From assembly GCA_964019055.1 (NCBI GenBank), contig OZ025222.1:4832746-4896745 (forward strand): a stretch of DNA of 64,000 nucleotides, given 5' to 3'. The notes beneath the pieces are model-generated. The model had not been told where the DNA came from. It searched no databases and worked only from the letters and a program-made list of their open reading frames with translations. The DNA comes from Anthopleura xanthogrammica (Eukaryota > Cnidaria > Anthozoa > Actiniaria > Actiniidae). Each line of letters opens with the position of its first letter. Position 1 is the first letter of the stretch. The position numbers and the translations under genes are program-made. Positions 49,222 through 59,954 of the stretch are shown piece after piece.

Positions 49222-49639
49222 ACGTATGTACTTACTTCCATAAAATTATCCACCAAAAGTCCACAAGGCTAAGATCGGCTGAGCGCGCATCATGGGGAAC
49301 GTATATTTTTTAAATAAATAAAGCTTTCGATACAAAGTGCATCTGTTAGGGAGTATGTTTTTAGATATTTGTTTTTTTCATCAATTAAAGACTGATTAAG
49401 GACCATACCTCCAGTCGCAATGTTTAAGCGTCGTACGGCAGCGCGAAGCATTTACTGGCGGCTATAACGGAGATTTCGGCCCCGACACAGCTATTCCTGC
49501 TACAAATTTACAGACGTTTGTATGTCTGTGGGTTGACGCTATAGTGACACGTCTGTATAAATATGTCGATTGTCAAAGAAGGTTTTCTCGGCCGATATAC
49601 AACCTGACATAATGGATCTTCGTAAGGTTACTACGTTTT

Positions 49640-49810
49640 TCCTTCCTTCCTTCCTTCCACCCTTCCTTCCTTCCTTCCTTCCTTCCTTCCTTCCTTCCTT
49701 CCTTCCTTCCTTCCTTCCTTCCTTCCTTCCTTCCTTCCTTCCTTCCTTCCTTCCTTCCTTCCTTCCTTTCTTCCTTCCTTCCTTCCTTCCTTCCTTCCTT
49801 CCTTCCTTCC
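49640..49810 (+). repeat. (CCTT)n microsatellite
   Basis: ~170 bp of nearly perfect CCTT repeat with an accc and a ttct interruption. A similar CCTT/TTTA array occurs at 61404-61483. Confidence 0.97.
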
Positions 49811-49904
49811 ACCCCGAACACTGGTGGTGTCAAATTTCGACTTTTTGCTCAGCTTCTCAAATTCTCCATTATTTTTCATTGAAGATTTCATATAATAAAC
49901 AGAA

Positions 49905-49990
49905 CATTACATGGCCGCTTGGAGATACGAATTTTATCTTCTCATACACGAAGATGAAATTCGTATCTCCGCGCGACCACGTAATATACT
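49905..49990. repeat. Short palindrome
   Basis: ggagatacgaattttatctt at 49920 mirrors gaagatgaaattcgtatctcc, with an 8-nt loop; outer catggccgc/gcgcgaccacg is a partial continuation. Probably a small MITE. Confidence 0.75.
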
Positions 49991-50405
49991 CTATGTACCT
50001 GAACGATGTTAAGCGCCGCATACATTTAAGTTTTCGGATTCAGGGAAGATACTTAGTCATGTCACGGCACTGACCCGTTTGGCGGCAATATACAGTAACG
50101 CAATTCTACAAAACATAGCTACGACAGTTCAGTGACCTTTAAAAAGCTTACAAAACTGTTAAATGAAGGAATTAAGACAACCCATGAAATTCTAAGGATA
50201 GTTGTTAGATTCAAAAGCACAACTACTCTCCCTAATCGCAAAAATATGGATATATTTTGAGTTAGGGCATCAAGCGGAACTCTTCTCTTCACGACGGTTG
50301 GAGCTCGACTGATTAAATTTAGATTTTTACCCATGATGCACTGCGAAGGAGTAACCATCCTCCTCTGGCAATAGTAGACATCTTCTGATCTGAAAACAAT
50401 CTTTC

Positions 50406-50520
50406 ATCACTCTGGTTTCCCTTCAGATCGTATAAATCTTTCGCCTCTTACTAAAGATTTCCGTGGAGGGGAACAACTCAATGTTATAGACTTTATTTTT
50501 TGTCGCCCTGCTTTACGAGA
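50406..50520 (+). pseudogene. U5 snRNA-like copy, degenerate
   Basis: The 5' two thirds match U5 closely (actctggtttcccttcagat, gatttccgtggaggggaaca), but loop 1 reads cgcctcttac instead of cgccttttac. The 3' hairpin is broken (gccctgctttacgagata), and the upstream element found at the two good copies is not conserved. A change in the invariant loop makes function unlikely. It lies ~1.2 kb from, and divergent to, the tRNA-Ala at 49149. Confidence 0.8.
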
Positions 50521-50825
50521 TAATACATTACGATAATAAAAGTTTTCTTACTTGTAAAACTATTATAGTGAATCTCCCGATATAAAACATTTCTTTCCAG
50601 TGTAGCAATTTCTACAGAAGCACATAGTTTGCCTTTTTAGCAAGATGAAGTCAACAGACCAAAGACCGGTTGGAAATGAGAATTTTAGAAGGTAAATTCG
50701 AACTTACACCTTGAACGCCAGTAATTTCTTTTAACCTTGTCATGTATTTCTAATGTTTGAGCGATTCTCTGTTAAAATGTTTTGTAATACTGAGATTTAC
50801 TAATTCTCGAGTGATTCAATTTGTA

Positions 50826-50998
50826 TAGGTAATCGCATGATTTTGAGTGCAATTTAGAATAAATTATGACGAGTAAATTTTTCAATGTTTATCAAAATTG
50901 CACGAGCCGTTAGGCGAGTGCAATTTGTAATCATTGAAAAATTTACGAGTCATAATTTATTCTAAATTGCACGAAAAAATCATGCGATTATTTGTTAA
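50826..50998. mobile_element. Foldback element, ~170 bp
   Basis: taatcgcatgattttgagtg / caatttagaataaattatga at the left is mirrored by tcataatttattctaaattg / cacgaaaaaatcatgcgatta at the right; the loop is ~40 nt. MITE-like, non-coding. tttgcactcaaaaatttcaa motifs continue downstream to about 51150. Confidence 0.85.
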
Positions 50999-51376
50999 TC
51001 ATATATGAACCAACCAATCAGAATCGATTTCACGTTTTGCACTGAAAAATTTCAAATTTTGCACTCAAAAATTTCAAAATTTGCACTGCCTTAGCAAATT
51101 TAGAATAAATTGAGGTGCTCTCAGCCAATCAGAGTGCAGAAATTTTTGTATGTATATGATTAGTTTCTGTATCATTTGAATTTGTCCTGATAATAAAGAC
51201 TTACTCTTAAGATATTTCTATACAGGTTATTCTTTATCTGAATAGACTTTTAATTCCTTTTGTTATCCAGGGTTTGGATAATTGTTTCGTTTCCTTAACA
51301 CTAAGAGGCATTATAGTAATATGTTTATTTTCAATACGAGATAATTTAGAGTAGTAGAAAGAATCGAATAAGCATT

Positions 51377-51580
51377 ATAGAGCTGTTAAGTTGTGAAGGA
51401 TTTCAGGGTCCAACTGCTCATAAAAACCGCTAAAAAAAAGCGAAAAAATATTCTCAGTGATTTGACCTCCACCTGGAATAATCAGAACTTTCGACAACAA
51501 AATGTGTCACGAAGAAAAAGTAAGAAAAATCTTTATAGAACTTCTTTTCATTTTGGACCCGGAAGTCGTTTTTTCATTCG
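51377..51580 (+). mobile_element. MITE family X, third copy
   Basis: Same order of landmarks as 21700-21907 (tagagctgttaagttgtga, tccaactgctcataaaaa, ggacccggaagtcg). The 87-codon frame here is not a gene. Confidence 0.85.
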
Positions 51581-52008
51581 AATAAGCTCTAATTCTATTA
51601 GTAAGTCCTTGAGACCAGTTTATGGACTGGTTTTTTCAAGAATTTTATTTTCATGAAATAGAGAATAATCCGTTTTTGATAAACGTTATTGTTTAGGTAG
51701 AGCTGAAAATGTCGGTTAATTGATGATAAGCAAGTTAGGTAAATGATCAATTAGATCATAATTTTTACCAATAATCGTGTAATGGACAATAGAGTTGAAG
51801 AAAATGTTATCGATCAGAGTAGCTGTATGGTGGAATATGCGAGTTGGGTGAAAATATGAGGACTGAGAAAATTGGTTTCAAGTGAGTGTTCAAAAATTCA
51901 ATTAAAAGATCAATATTGAAATCCCCCATAATTATGCAGTGCTTGTTCACAGTATTGATTTTCTCAATAATATCAATTATTATTTATGAAAGTATCTAAA
52001 TTGCTATT

Positions 52009-52171
52009 TAGATGTATAAGATAACTCCGCGAAATACTATTATCTGTGTTATGGTGAAGGTCACCTCACTGAGACTCGCAGACATGCGAGTATAGATGTA
52101 TAAGATAACTCCGCGAAATACTATTATCTGTGTTATGGTGAAGGTCACCTCACTGAGACTCGCAGACATAA
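52009..52171 (+). repeat. 84-bp tandem duplication
   Basis: tagatgtataagataactcc... recurs at offset 84 with almost no change through gagactcgcagacat. A recent local duplication. Confidence 0.95.
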
Positions 52172-53394
52172 GAGTCGAAAATTTGTATCGATATTTTAAT
52201 CAACTTTTAGATCTGTTAGTAAAATATTTTCCTTTCACTAAGCTTTAACTCATTCCACAATGATTCAAAGTTGTTAACTGGATAATATAAGAATGATGCA
52301 CGTTCAGCACTTTCGACTGAGTATCTTATTGGTATTTTTAAGAGAGCATAAATAAGAGAGGGAAACTTCTTAATATCGCGCGCGCCATGTGAATTCCCGG
52401 TTGGGCTATTTTTAGCATTCGCATAAAGTCAAAACGAGTTCAGGAAGCCCCGTTTATCTTTATTTTGAATCAGTGTTAAATTCTGCGTAAAAAAACTTTC
52501 TTAGAAAGTTTTCTGATAACTGTTGCCCACCTAAAACCAGAATTTGCTTGACTGCACAATATATTCAATTAGTTCTTTCTTTCTTTCTTCCTTCCTTCCT
52601 TTTTTTTTTTTTTTTTGCCCAACCGAGTGTGGCAACAATGAGTAAAAAGCACGTACACAAATTTTCATTCTTTTCAACGATCTTTGGTCTGTTGACTATT
52701 CTTTTTTGCAATGTCCTAAAAAATTCTTTTACAAAACTGAACACCATATTTGTTTTTTCCCAAGTCTTTGGGAATATAACATAGATAACCTGCTAGTAAA
52801 CATTCAAACAAAATTAGCAGCTGCTGATCTCTAGCATCATCTGACTCCCTCACGCCCACACTGAACAATATTTACCAAACTCCGTAGTTATTAATTTGTC
52901 GTTATTAATTTAGGCCTGAGCATAATCTTAATGGGTATTCCATTAGGTAAAGCATAAACAAATCCTCAGTGAAACAAGCAATGAAATTTCTAGCACAGAG
53001 CAGCTACAATTAAATTAACGCAATCTCTGAAAAAGTATCCCGAGTTCTTAAGAAATATAACATTTTAGACATCGTCCCATAAAAAAAAAAACTTTTCCTT
53101 GTCCATGGAAGACTGACGTAGTACTAGTATGCAGAATTAAATATTCTGACTGTTACTTTGTATACTACGACCAAACAGAGAGATCCAGCTGAAAACAAGA
53201 ACATCTGTACATCGAGTACATCTGTACCATGATGAATAAGTGCACAACAAGACATGATTTTTTGACTGTAACAAGGGGGCTAGCCACCCCTTTCCCCCTT
53301 TGGAGTTGAAAAATAATAAGAATAAAGGATAAGGTAAAACCTGACTGATTATGGATGCTACAATTGGGATAAATTGATAGTGTTTCAGCGGGGT

Positions 53395-53575
53395 TCAATC
53401 TGTGAGTTAGCCGTGTCCTGACTTAGAACAGCACAGAGGTTGTTTCAGTGTTTAATCTGTGAGTTAGCCATTCCGTGACTTAGATGAGCCCAGAGGTTGT
53501 TTCAGGGTTCTATCTGTGAGTTAGCCGTGCCCTGACTTAGATCAGTCCAGACATTGTTTCAGGGTTCCGATAACT
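53395..53575 (-). repeat. 57-bp satellite, three units, opposite strand
   Basis: gatctgtgagttag/tctgtgagttagcc units with ctgacttag and cagaggttgtttcag are the inverse of the array at 32162-32420. Confidence 0.9.
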
Positions 53576-54957
53576 TGGTCACCACAGACTCGTTTATATG
53601 GTATAGTTATTGTTGCAAATGATCGTTGTAGCAGCAATTGAAGTATAATTTTAAGAAACAAAACGACAACCTTTAGTTTAAACATGTTTCGGCGACATCG
53701 CTCGCCATCGTCAGTGAGTTTTATTGAAGATGTGAACTATAGTGATTGTATTTTTCCATGTATTTTCATATTTATTTAATATTATTTAGTTTATATAATA
53801 ATTTGTCAATTGTGGTAATAATTTGACTTGTAATATTCATTGTGCAAAACTGAATAAAGTAAAGTAAAGTGAAGATAAAAGCATCAAAGTTTTTGCTTTA
53901 ATTTCTCGTCTTCAAGCAAATCACGGTACAAAACTGGAGAGAAATATTTCCCCTGGTAATAATAAGGATTTTTACATGAGAAGAAATTTAGATACCATAT
54001 TTAATTTGCAATATTTAGTGTTTCTGTTGCGGTGTTTATTTGAGGGCGGCACTCTTTAAAAATCATAACATTTATAAATTATAACCACCAAATGCTAACA
54101 ACAAAATCAGCAGGTTTTGAATGTCATTCGAACAGAAATCATTATAATCCAGCCAGGAGAATAAATTTCTGAGGCTGTTTTAGATTGAGTTATACCGTAC
54201 TTGTTTTTTTAGTTTGACTTGTCGAACAATTCAATGTGATGATGTTTTGATTAAGCACCGCATTGTTGTGAATGATTGTGGCACTTATTCAAGGGCGGCG
54301 CTCTTCAATGCTTTTGCTCTCATATGCGGCGCTTAATCGAGTAAATACGATACCATTCGAAAGCCTGTTTCTTGAAATACTTTCCATGGCTTATTTTACA
54401 CAAATTGCAAACTGGAAAGATTTTTCACCCTTTTGTTACAATTTATACGGTTTCAAATGCAGTTTTATGAATTGAATTTAGTTTTCAATGATGTTTTTAA
54501 TCACTGTCAGTGATTTTCTAATTGATTTTCCCAAGGTAACCCTGTGTTTGTCATATCGTTGTTATAAAAGCGTCTTAAAATAGTTTTGAGACAAAAGCAA
54601 GGCGATATTATTGTTAGAGAGCCTTATAAAAAAAAACGTCAGATAGGACTGAAATGGACAATGATTAACACCCCCGCTCCCCTCAAATCACAACATAAAA
54701 ACATCGCATAGATACTAAGAACTCAGAAACAAGTTTTTCTTTTACAAAATAGTTGTGTTGTAGGCATTCTTTAAAGAAAAAGACTAAAACATTCAAGAAC
54801 TTTGCATTCTATATAATAATGGAAGAAAAAGGGGAAAGCTGAAAGTTTTGTTATTGTCATTCTATTAATTTGCTATGGCGTGGCGTGCCTCCCCCGACCA
54901 CCATATTGAATGGGTTTTCCTTTTTTAATTTGTTTCTTGCACAGCTGTTTCGCAGAC

Positions 54958-54964
54958 TATAAAT
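54958..54964 (+). promoter_or_regulatory. TATA box of the secreted-peptide gene
   Basis: TATAAAT in gcagactataaatgaag. About 30 bp downstream a short leader exon could start (~54990) and end at the donor aaaaag|gtgagt (exon end 55056). Confidence 0.55.
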
Positions 54965-55194
54965 GAAGATCAATCCCATTCTATCTTCACACTTCGTTGA
55001 GCAATCTGAAGAAGCACCCCGTCTGTTTTGAGAAATCCTACACTTATTGTAAAAAGGTGAGTCAATATGTTTTCTTAGGGGAGACAAGTTCATGGATGTT
55101 TTTGAGATACATCGATCTCAGTTAACTAACGATGCCCTAGATGTTCAATTGATTAGAAAGTAGATTAATAGTACCCCACTAGAATGATTTTATT

Positions 55195-55310
55195 CTACTT
55201 CTTATAGTACACTCGACAAAATTACTCGATTCTGATTGGTCTAGAGGAGTACAATTAGAGCGTTAATTGGTACTCCGCGGGAGTACCAATTAGGTTGCTA
55301 TGGAAACACG
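55195..55310. repeat. Small hairpin repeat in leader intron
   Basis: attggtactccgcgggagtaccaatta (55268-55294) is a near-perfect palindrome beside cgattctgattggtctagagg. It resembles other intron MITEs in the window. Confidence 0.6.
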
Positions 55311-56248
55311 GCCAAAAGCGGCAAATTTCCCCAGTGAAATGAGTGAAATTCCCAAAAAAATCAGTGTTTTATAGATTAAAATGGAAAAATTTCAGAAAAC
55401 TGTTCAATACACACATAGGAAGGCCTCAAATTATGATAACTAGACAAATTCAAGACGAAATAAATCATGTTTTGTAGTAGAAAGTCGTTTTTTTCTTTCT
55501 AGTTTTCGCCAAACAATTTGAGTTGGAGTTTTGAATGTTCTCGTTTTACTACCTGTTGTCTTCTGTGGTTTTCTCGAAAAATAAATTCAACACCACAGCT
55601 ACAATAAATGTAGAATAATGTAGAAAACCGCTAACAATAGTTTTAAAGCAAATTTCTTTCCGTTTAGCGAAAAAACAGCGAGTAGAGGCTCGTTTTTTGT
55701 TTTGAAAATAGTTAAGATCAAATCTTACCGGCAAACTGTCGAGTAGTTGTAGAAAGACGAATTCAGCTATTTATCACAGGTTAATTGATCCTAAGTTATC
55801 AATCCAGTCTTGAAATAATAAAATCTTCAGATAATTCACCATTCAAAGAAAATAGCAGCGAAATTCTTCAAGCTACAGGAGGGAATAATATCCAAAGCAC
55901 ATGGTCTGATCACTGGCGACTCGTTCACGGCAAGCTGTACTTCAAAACTTTTAACTTGAACGACATATTTGTCGCTTTTATCCCTTTAAGCCCTATTTTT
56001 TTTTTCTTTTTTTTATAATTTATAATTTTTCGTTGTTTTAGTTCATGAGTTTTTCTTTATTGAGTAAGTCTAAAATCCCAATTGATTATCACGAGAAATG
56101 CAAACTTCTTGCCGATGTTAAATATAGCCAAACCAATTCTAAGCGGGTAAATTTTGTTATTTTTCGAAATGTCAAAATGATGCCGGTGACATTATAAGGA
56201 TCTCAGTGACATTTTTGTTACTTTCTTCTACAGGAAGAAGTTAACATC

Positions 56249-56640
56249 ATGGACATGAAAAAAATGCTCGTACTTTTGGGGATTTGCATCGCGCTTTTAT
56301 CTGTGGTACCAGAAACAGAGGCATGCAAGCAAATCCTGGAATGTCATTTTATTCAGATAACCTTTGTATTCGTCCGAGTCTGTTCTACAAAAACCGTTTG
56401 CAATAAAAGAGGAATCGGCATGGTAAAATAATATAATCACTTTTTTTATTTTGAAATTTAGTTGACTAGAGCAAGTAAATAAAAGTAAATATGATCATAT
56501 CATAAATGGTTGTTAGAAATTACGCGTCGTGCTTCTCCTAACAGGTGAGTTCTCTCGTGCTCTGCTACAGCAAGCGCGCGTCTTTTTATTTCTTCAGCAA
56601 TAACCAATGTATACCTTATTGCAAGAACGTTGTCAAATGA
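56249..56640 (+). CDS. Small secreted cysteine-rich peptide, 89 aa, two coding exons
   Basis: Coding exons 56249-56422 and 56545-56640 join in phase 0; donor ggcatg|gtaaaa, acceptor cctaacag, stop TGA 56638-56640. The first coding exon follows an acceptor (cttctacag, exon start 56234), consistent with a non-coding leader exon near 54990-55056. Residues ~1-25 are a clear signal peptide (MKKMLVLLGICIALLSVV core), predicted to be cleaved near ETEA. The mature ~64 residues hold seven cysteines plus many basic and aromatic residues. I do not recognise the cysteine spacing; secreted cysteine-rich peptides in cnidarians include structural, antimicrobial and toxin-like families, and none can be chosen here. 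An odd cysteine number could mean dimerisation. AATAAA at 56700-56705 suits the transcript end. Confidence 0.75.
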
Positions 56641-56802
56641 AATTAGCAAAATCCTAAACTATTACCAAATTAATTATCAAGGAATTAGCTATCTTGATGA
56701 ATAAAATTTTTTTCAGTTGTTAAAAATCTTCATTTTGTACGGCCTTGTATTGCAGATTGCTCAGGGGAGCTTTTATTTGATGGCTGAGTATTGAGAGAAG
56801 AA

Positions 56803-56808
56803 TATAAA
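56803..56808 (+). promoter_or_regulatory. Possible TATA box of the EF-hand gene
   Basis: TATAAA in gaatataaactac, ~95 bp before ATG 56899. It would allow the EF-hand gene an independent start; the alternative is splicing from the preceding gene's exon. Confidence 0.4.
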
Positions 56809-56898
56809 CTACACCAATGTTCCTAATTTGCTTTTTTATATGACAACTTCCTTGAAATTAGGTTTATATATTTATTTTTAAATATTTAGGAGGTGGCG

Positions 56899-57406
56899 AT
56901 GGATGCTTCGAAGCCTGAACTTGTCGTGGAGCCTTTTCCAAATGCCTTTGCTTCCTATGACAAGAATAATGACGGGAAAATTTCTGAGGCTGAATTTGCA
57001 GCCATCATAAAAGATGTAACCCCAAAAGAAGTCAAGGAATTGTTCGCTCAAGTTGATGCAAATAGTAAGAAAGTATACTTGGATTTCCTTTTATTGACAT
57101 GGTATAATTCTACATTATGTGACAAGGAAATTACATGACCTTTCATGTCTCCATCCACTGTACTCCTTCTTCCTACATTCGAAATTCAAACTGCTACACA
57201 TCTTTCTATGCTTCTAAAAAGCTAGTGAACAGTAGAGTATTGTAGCTGGGTGCCTAAAAAAACCTTTTTCCATACCTGATATTCGGGGAGTCTTTATTAA
57301 TATCATTATTTTATCTGCTTGTTTTATTTCAGAGGACGGTAGCCTATCATGCAAAGAGTTCAAGGCTAAACTTTCCTTTGGTAAAAACAAGCCAAAGTGC
57401 GAGTAG
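56899..57406 (+). CDS. Small EF-hand protein, ~79 aa from ATG 56899
   Basis: Exons to 57064 (donor gcaaata|gtaaga) and 57333-57406 (acceptor tttatttcag) join in phase 1; TAG is at 57404-57406. Two EF-hand loops: DKNNDGKISEAEF in the first exon, and a second formed only across the splice (DANKDGSLSCKEF), which strongly supports the junction. So it probably binds two calcium ions. An acceptor-like tatttag lies at 56883-56889, and the frame is open back to it (GAG at 56890), so an upstream exon is possible. The only upstream coding exon seen, 56249-56422, ends in the compatible phase 0. AATAAA near 57452. Whether it is cytosolic (own start) or secreted (shared signal exon) is undecided. Confidence 0.8.
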
Positions 57407-58275
57407 ACAGTACTGAAAAAGAACCGATTCAGGACATTGTTAAAAACTAACAATAAATGATAATTAATGATAAAATAATGATAATTTTAATAGTCTGAAC
57501 AGTTTTGCCGGCATGATACTTGGTCCGTTGGCTGAGCGTCAGTCAAAACTGAATGAAAGACAAAGAGACGTCTGTGTTGAATCTCTGTCTGTAGTGTTAA
57601 TAAGCAATACTCAGGGAAGCAATATAACATGTAAGCTCCAATCGGATTCTCAGTGAAGCAATGAAATAAACGTACTTGAATTTAATTGTCAAGTAAATAA
57701 ATTATTTTCAGCGATTTTTGATCTAATAATGATATATGTTTCTTCAGTCAGGTATTTTATTAAGAAAGAATTATCCTAGCTCCCAGGCTAAGCGCTCATC
57801 TTCAGGGATAATAAAAACGTCAACAACAAAAAAAACGGTTGAAAATATTCGAAAAATAACATGAATGTTAGCGCGAGGATGGTAGTGCGCAAGGAATGGG
57901 AAGGAGAGAGAGAGAATGGAAGGGGCCCCCTGGTAGCACGAGTCGCCAGCCTCACTTTCGCGAATTGGTCATGTTATGAATGTCATGTAATGAGGAATGA
58001 TCATGATTGTGGGAAACTACGCAAAGGAGCTGCTTTGACGTCACGTGCAAGGGGTCTATATTTCTGCAACTCTTTCAGGGCCAAAGAAACCGCTTTAAAA
58101 TGACACACTTTGAAACTTTTGTAGAAAGCGGACATGAAGATAATAAGATAATAAGTTTCACGTCGGCTTAGTAAGCGCAACTTACCCGCATGTTTCCCGT
58201 GATCCTCAGCGGTCTCAGCTTTGTAGGTTTTTGGTGACTAACGTTTTTTAAATAAATATTTACGATAGACAAAAC
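57407..58275. other. Intergenic, EF-hand gene to tRNA relic
   Basis: No gene recognised. The 80-codon frame at 57861 covers a lone MITE end (gcaaggggtctat, near 58040) and has no domain. Confidence 0.5.
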
Positions 58276-58348
58276 CAAGTTCATGGTTCAGAGGTAGAGC
58301 GCCCGCTTAACATGTGAGAAGTGCCGGGATCGACACCCGGGTTTTTCA
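58276..58348 (+). pseudogene. tRNA-like relic related to tRNA-Ala
   Basis: ggtagagcgcccgctt and gtgccgggatcgacacccggg match the tRNA-Ala genes here, and the T arm is perfect, but the anticodon loop reads ttaacat (AAC) and the acceptor stem is not paired. Judged a mutated tRNA-Ala copy, not tRNA-Val. Confidence 0.65.
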
Positions 58349-59484
58349 AGTCTCTGTCGCAAAACAGTTGCTGGTGATTCAATTTTTCTGGTTTTTTTTT
58401 TTTGGTTTTTTTTTGTTCTGTTTTTTTCCTTCCTTTTTTTTATACATTTTTTTGTGTTTTTAATCAAAATATATTCGCAAATCGACTGGAATGCTTTGGG
58501 GTTTATGAAACGGTTTTTTGATGTCCAAAGTTCTGTTGGGATCACATCGTAAATTTGCCATTGATAGAGTGATTACAATAAACCCGTTCAACAAAATCTG
58601 TTAGTCAAAGTCTACGACTATCTGCTAGCGTTTATTAGTGTGTATTAGCCTAGTGTAACTAGCTCATGTGTGAAGACTACAACTTTATTGGTTAAATTTA
58701 GCAAGACGAAATAACGGTCTCATTCTACTGAAAAACAATATTTTTACTGCTTTTTTTGCTTTACAAATTTTAAACTGTAAATAAGTAATTCATTCCGTGT
58801 AAAAGATTGAATTAAAGCTTTGCCGTTTTGCCTTCTACAATCTTTCCAGTTATCCGACTTAAAAATTGAAATACATATAAATGTCAATAAACATGTATAG
58901 ACTACATTCATTTGTTGTCTGTTTAATAATTTTTGTTTTAGACTATTTGTAGTCTACTTAGAGTCTATTAGCTAGTACTTGTGATTAATAGTGTGTATTA
59001 GTCTAGTAATTGTTGAACGGGTTTATTGCAATCACTCTATCAAGCGACGTGCTAATATAGATCTACGAGCAGACCATTAAAGTTGCCAATCTTCGATTAT
59101 AGATCTAGTGTTTGGCATGGTTGTGCAAAAGCGATGACAGACAAACTAGAAAGGCTCCAAAATCAAGCTCTTCAATCCATACTGAAGGCAGACAGGACTA
59201 CATACACAAAAAATGCGAGAAAATTTCAAGCTTCTAACGCTACCAAATCGTAGGCGCTTCCTACTTATTTTTAGAATTGTGTAGGAGTACCAATGTATGT
59301 CCTGATCAGTTAGATCACTATCCACCAAAGCGTTCAAATCTACGAAGTCTAAAACTTCGAGACACGAGTTTTTCATTAATTTTATAAGAACTAACTAGAC
59401 CCTAACGCACAAAATATTATATATATATCCGTACTCAGCTGCGAAAAAGTTCAACATTTTACCATTTTCTTTTTCTTATAATAT
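58349..59484. other. Intergenic
   Basis: No gene recognised. ttgatagagtgattacaataaacccgttcaac (58561-58592) is mirrored at 59013-59041 (gttgaacgggtttattgcaatcactctatcaa), with further internal repeats of tagtctacttagagtcta type; a ~480-bp foldback element is likely. 59100-59390 has no supported coding content. Confidence 0.5.
58561..59041. mobile_element. Foldback element, ~480 bp
   Basis: Terminal arms ttgatagagtgattacaata / aacccgttcaac and gttgaacgggtttattgcaa / tcactctatcaa are inverse copies with one mismatch. The interior repeats cttagtgtgtattag / gtgtgtattagtctagt on both sides. No coding capacity. Confidence 0.85.
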
Positions 59485-59606
59485 GCCCCGCCACTAAGGC
59501 AGGGCGACAAAAAATTAGTCTATAGCCTCATTGAGTTGTTCCCCTCCACGGAAATCTTTAGTAAAAGGCGAAAGATTTATACGATCTGAAGGGAAACCAG
59601 AGTGAT
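59485..59606 (-). ncRNA. U5 snRNA gene, intact
   Basis: 122 nt on the minus strand. Starts atcactctggtttcccttca; the stem-1 strands gatcgtataaatctttcg and gatttccgtgg enclose the invariant loop cgccttttactaaag. Then ggggaacaactcaatgag, the Sm-binding AATTTTTTG, and a terminal hairpin gccctgcc-ttagt-ggcggggc with all eight pairs formed. U5 is the core RNA of the U5 snRNP, whose loop 1 holds the two exon ends during splicing. A block at -57 to -25 (59631-59663) is shared with the split U5 copy and is the probable PSE. A divergent tRNA-Ala relic lies 276 bp upstream. Confidence 0.94.
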
Positions 59607-59630
59607 GAAAGAATTATTTCAGATAGAAAG

Positions 59631-59663
59631 GCTACCATTGAAAACTTCTTTGACGTGTGGGAT
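59631..59663 (-). promoter_or_regulatory. Candidate snRNA proximal sequence element
   Basis: Minus-strand catcccacacgtcaaagaag and ttttcaatggtag, 25-57 bp upstream of U5, match 42841-42873 at the identical distance. Confidence 0.65.
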
Positions 59664-59881
59664 GCCTGAAATAGCTAATGCGCATGTGCATTGCATCCAA
59701 ATTTGGCGACGAAAAACAGTTTTTCTTATCATACCTGATTGATATTTGAAGGTGCTCGTTCATCGAGTGTCTTTTCTTTAGTAGAATTAATTAGTGTGAT
59801 ATGCATGTGATGTGTGAAAATGTACATGGTCTGTAATTAGTTCTATAAAATATGTATGTTAAGCAATAATAATCCATACAT

Positions 59882-59954
59882 GGGGGACCAGCTCAAATGG
59901 TAGAGCGTTCGCTTAGCATGCAAGAGGTACCAGCATAGATACTCGTGTTCTCCA
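59882..59954 (+). pseudogene. tRNA-Ala (AGC) relic
   Basis: Acceptor stem with G3-U70, D arm and AGC anticodon loop are kept. The anticodon stem has a C-A mismatch (ttcgc/gcaag), and the T arm is ruined (ccagcatagatactcgt), destroying the B box. Divergent from the U5 gene at 59485-59606. Confidence 0.8.

Larger units (their letters stand above)
49222..50405. other. Intergenic with microsatellite and foldback
   Basis: Contains a CCTT microsatellite (49640-49810) and a palindrome (49905-49990). The frames at 49570-50073 and on the opposite strand are repeat artefacts. Nothing else recognised. Confidence 0.55.
50521..54957. other. Intergenic, several repeats
   Basis: No gene recognised. Holds a foldback (50826-50998), MITE X copy (51377-51580), an 84-bp tandem duplication (52009-52171), inverted 57-bp satellite (53395-53575), a LINE/SINE-like 3' segment with catgtttcggcgacatcgct (53640-53880), and ggcggcgctctt repeat pieces (54010-54350). 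Confidence 0.5.

Noticed and set aside
49570..50073. Phe-Leu-Pro-Ser repeat protein
   Set aside because: Translation of the CCTT microsatellite.
58276..58348. tRNA-Val (AAC)
   Set aside because: Acceptor stem does not pair and the body matches local tRNA-Ala genes; a relic.
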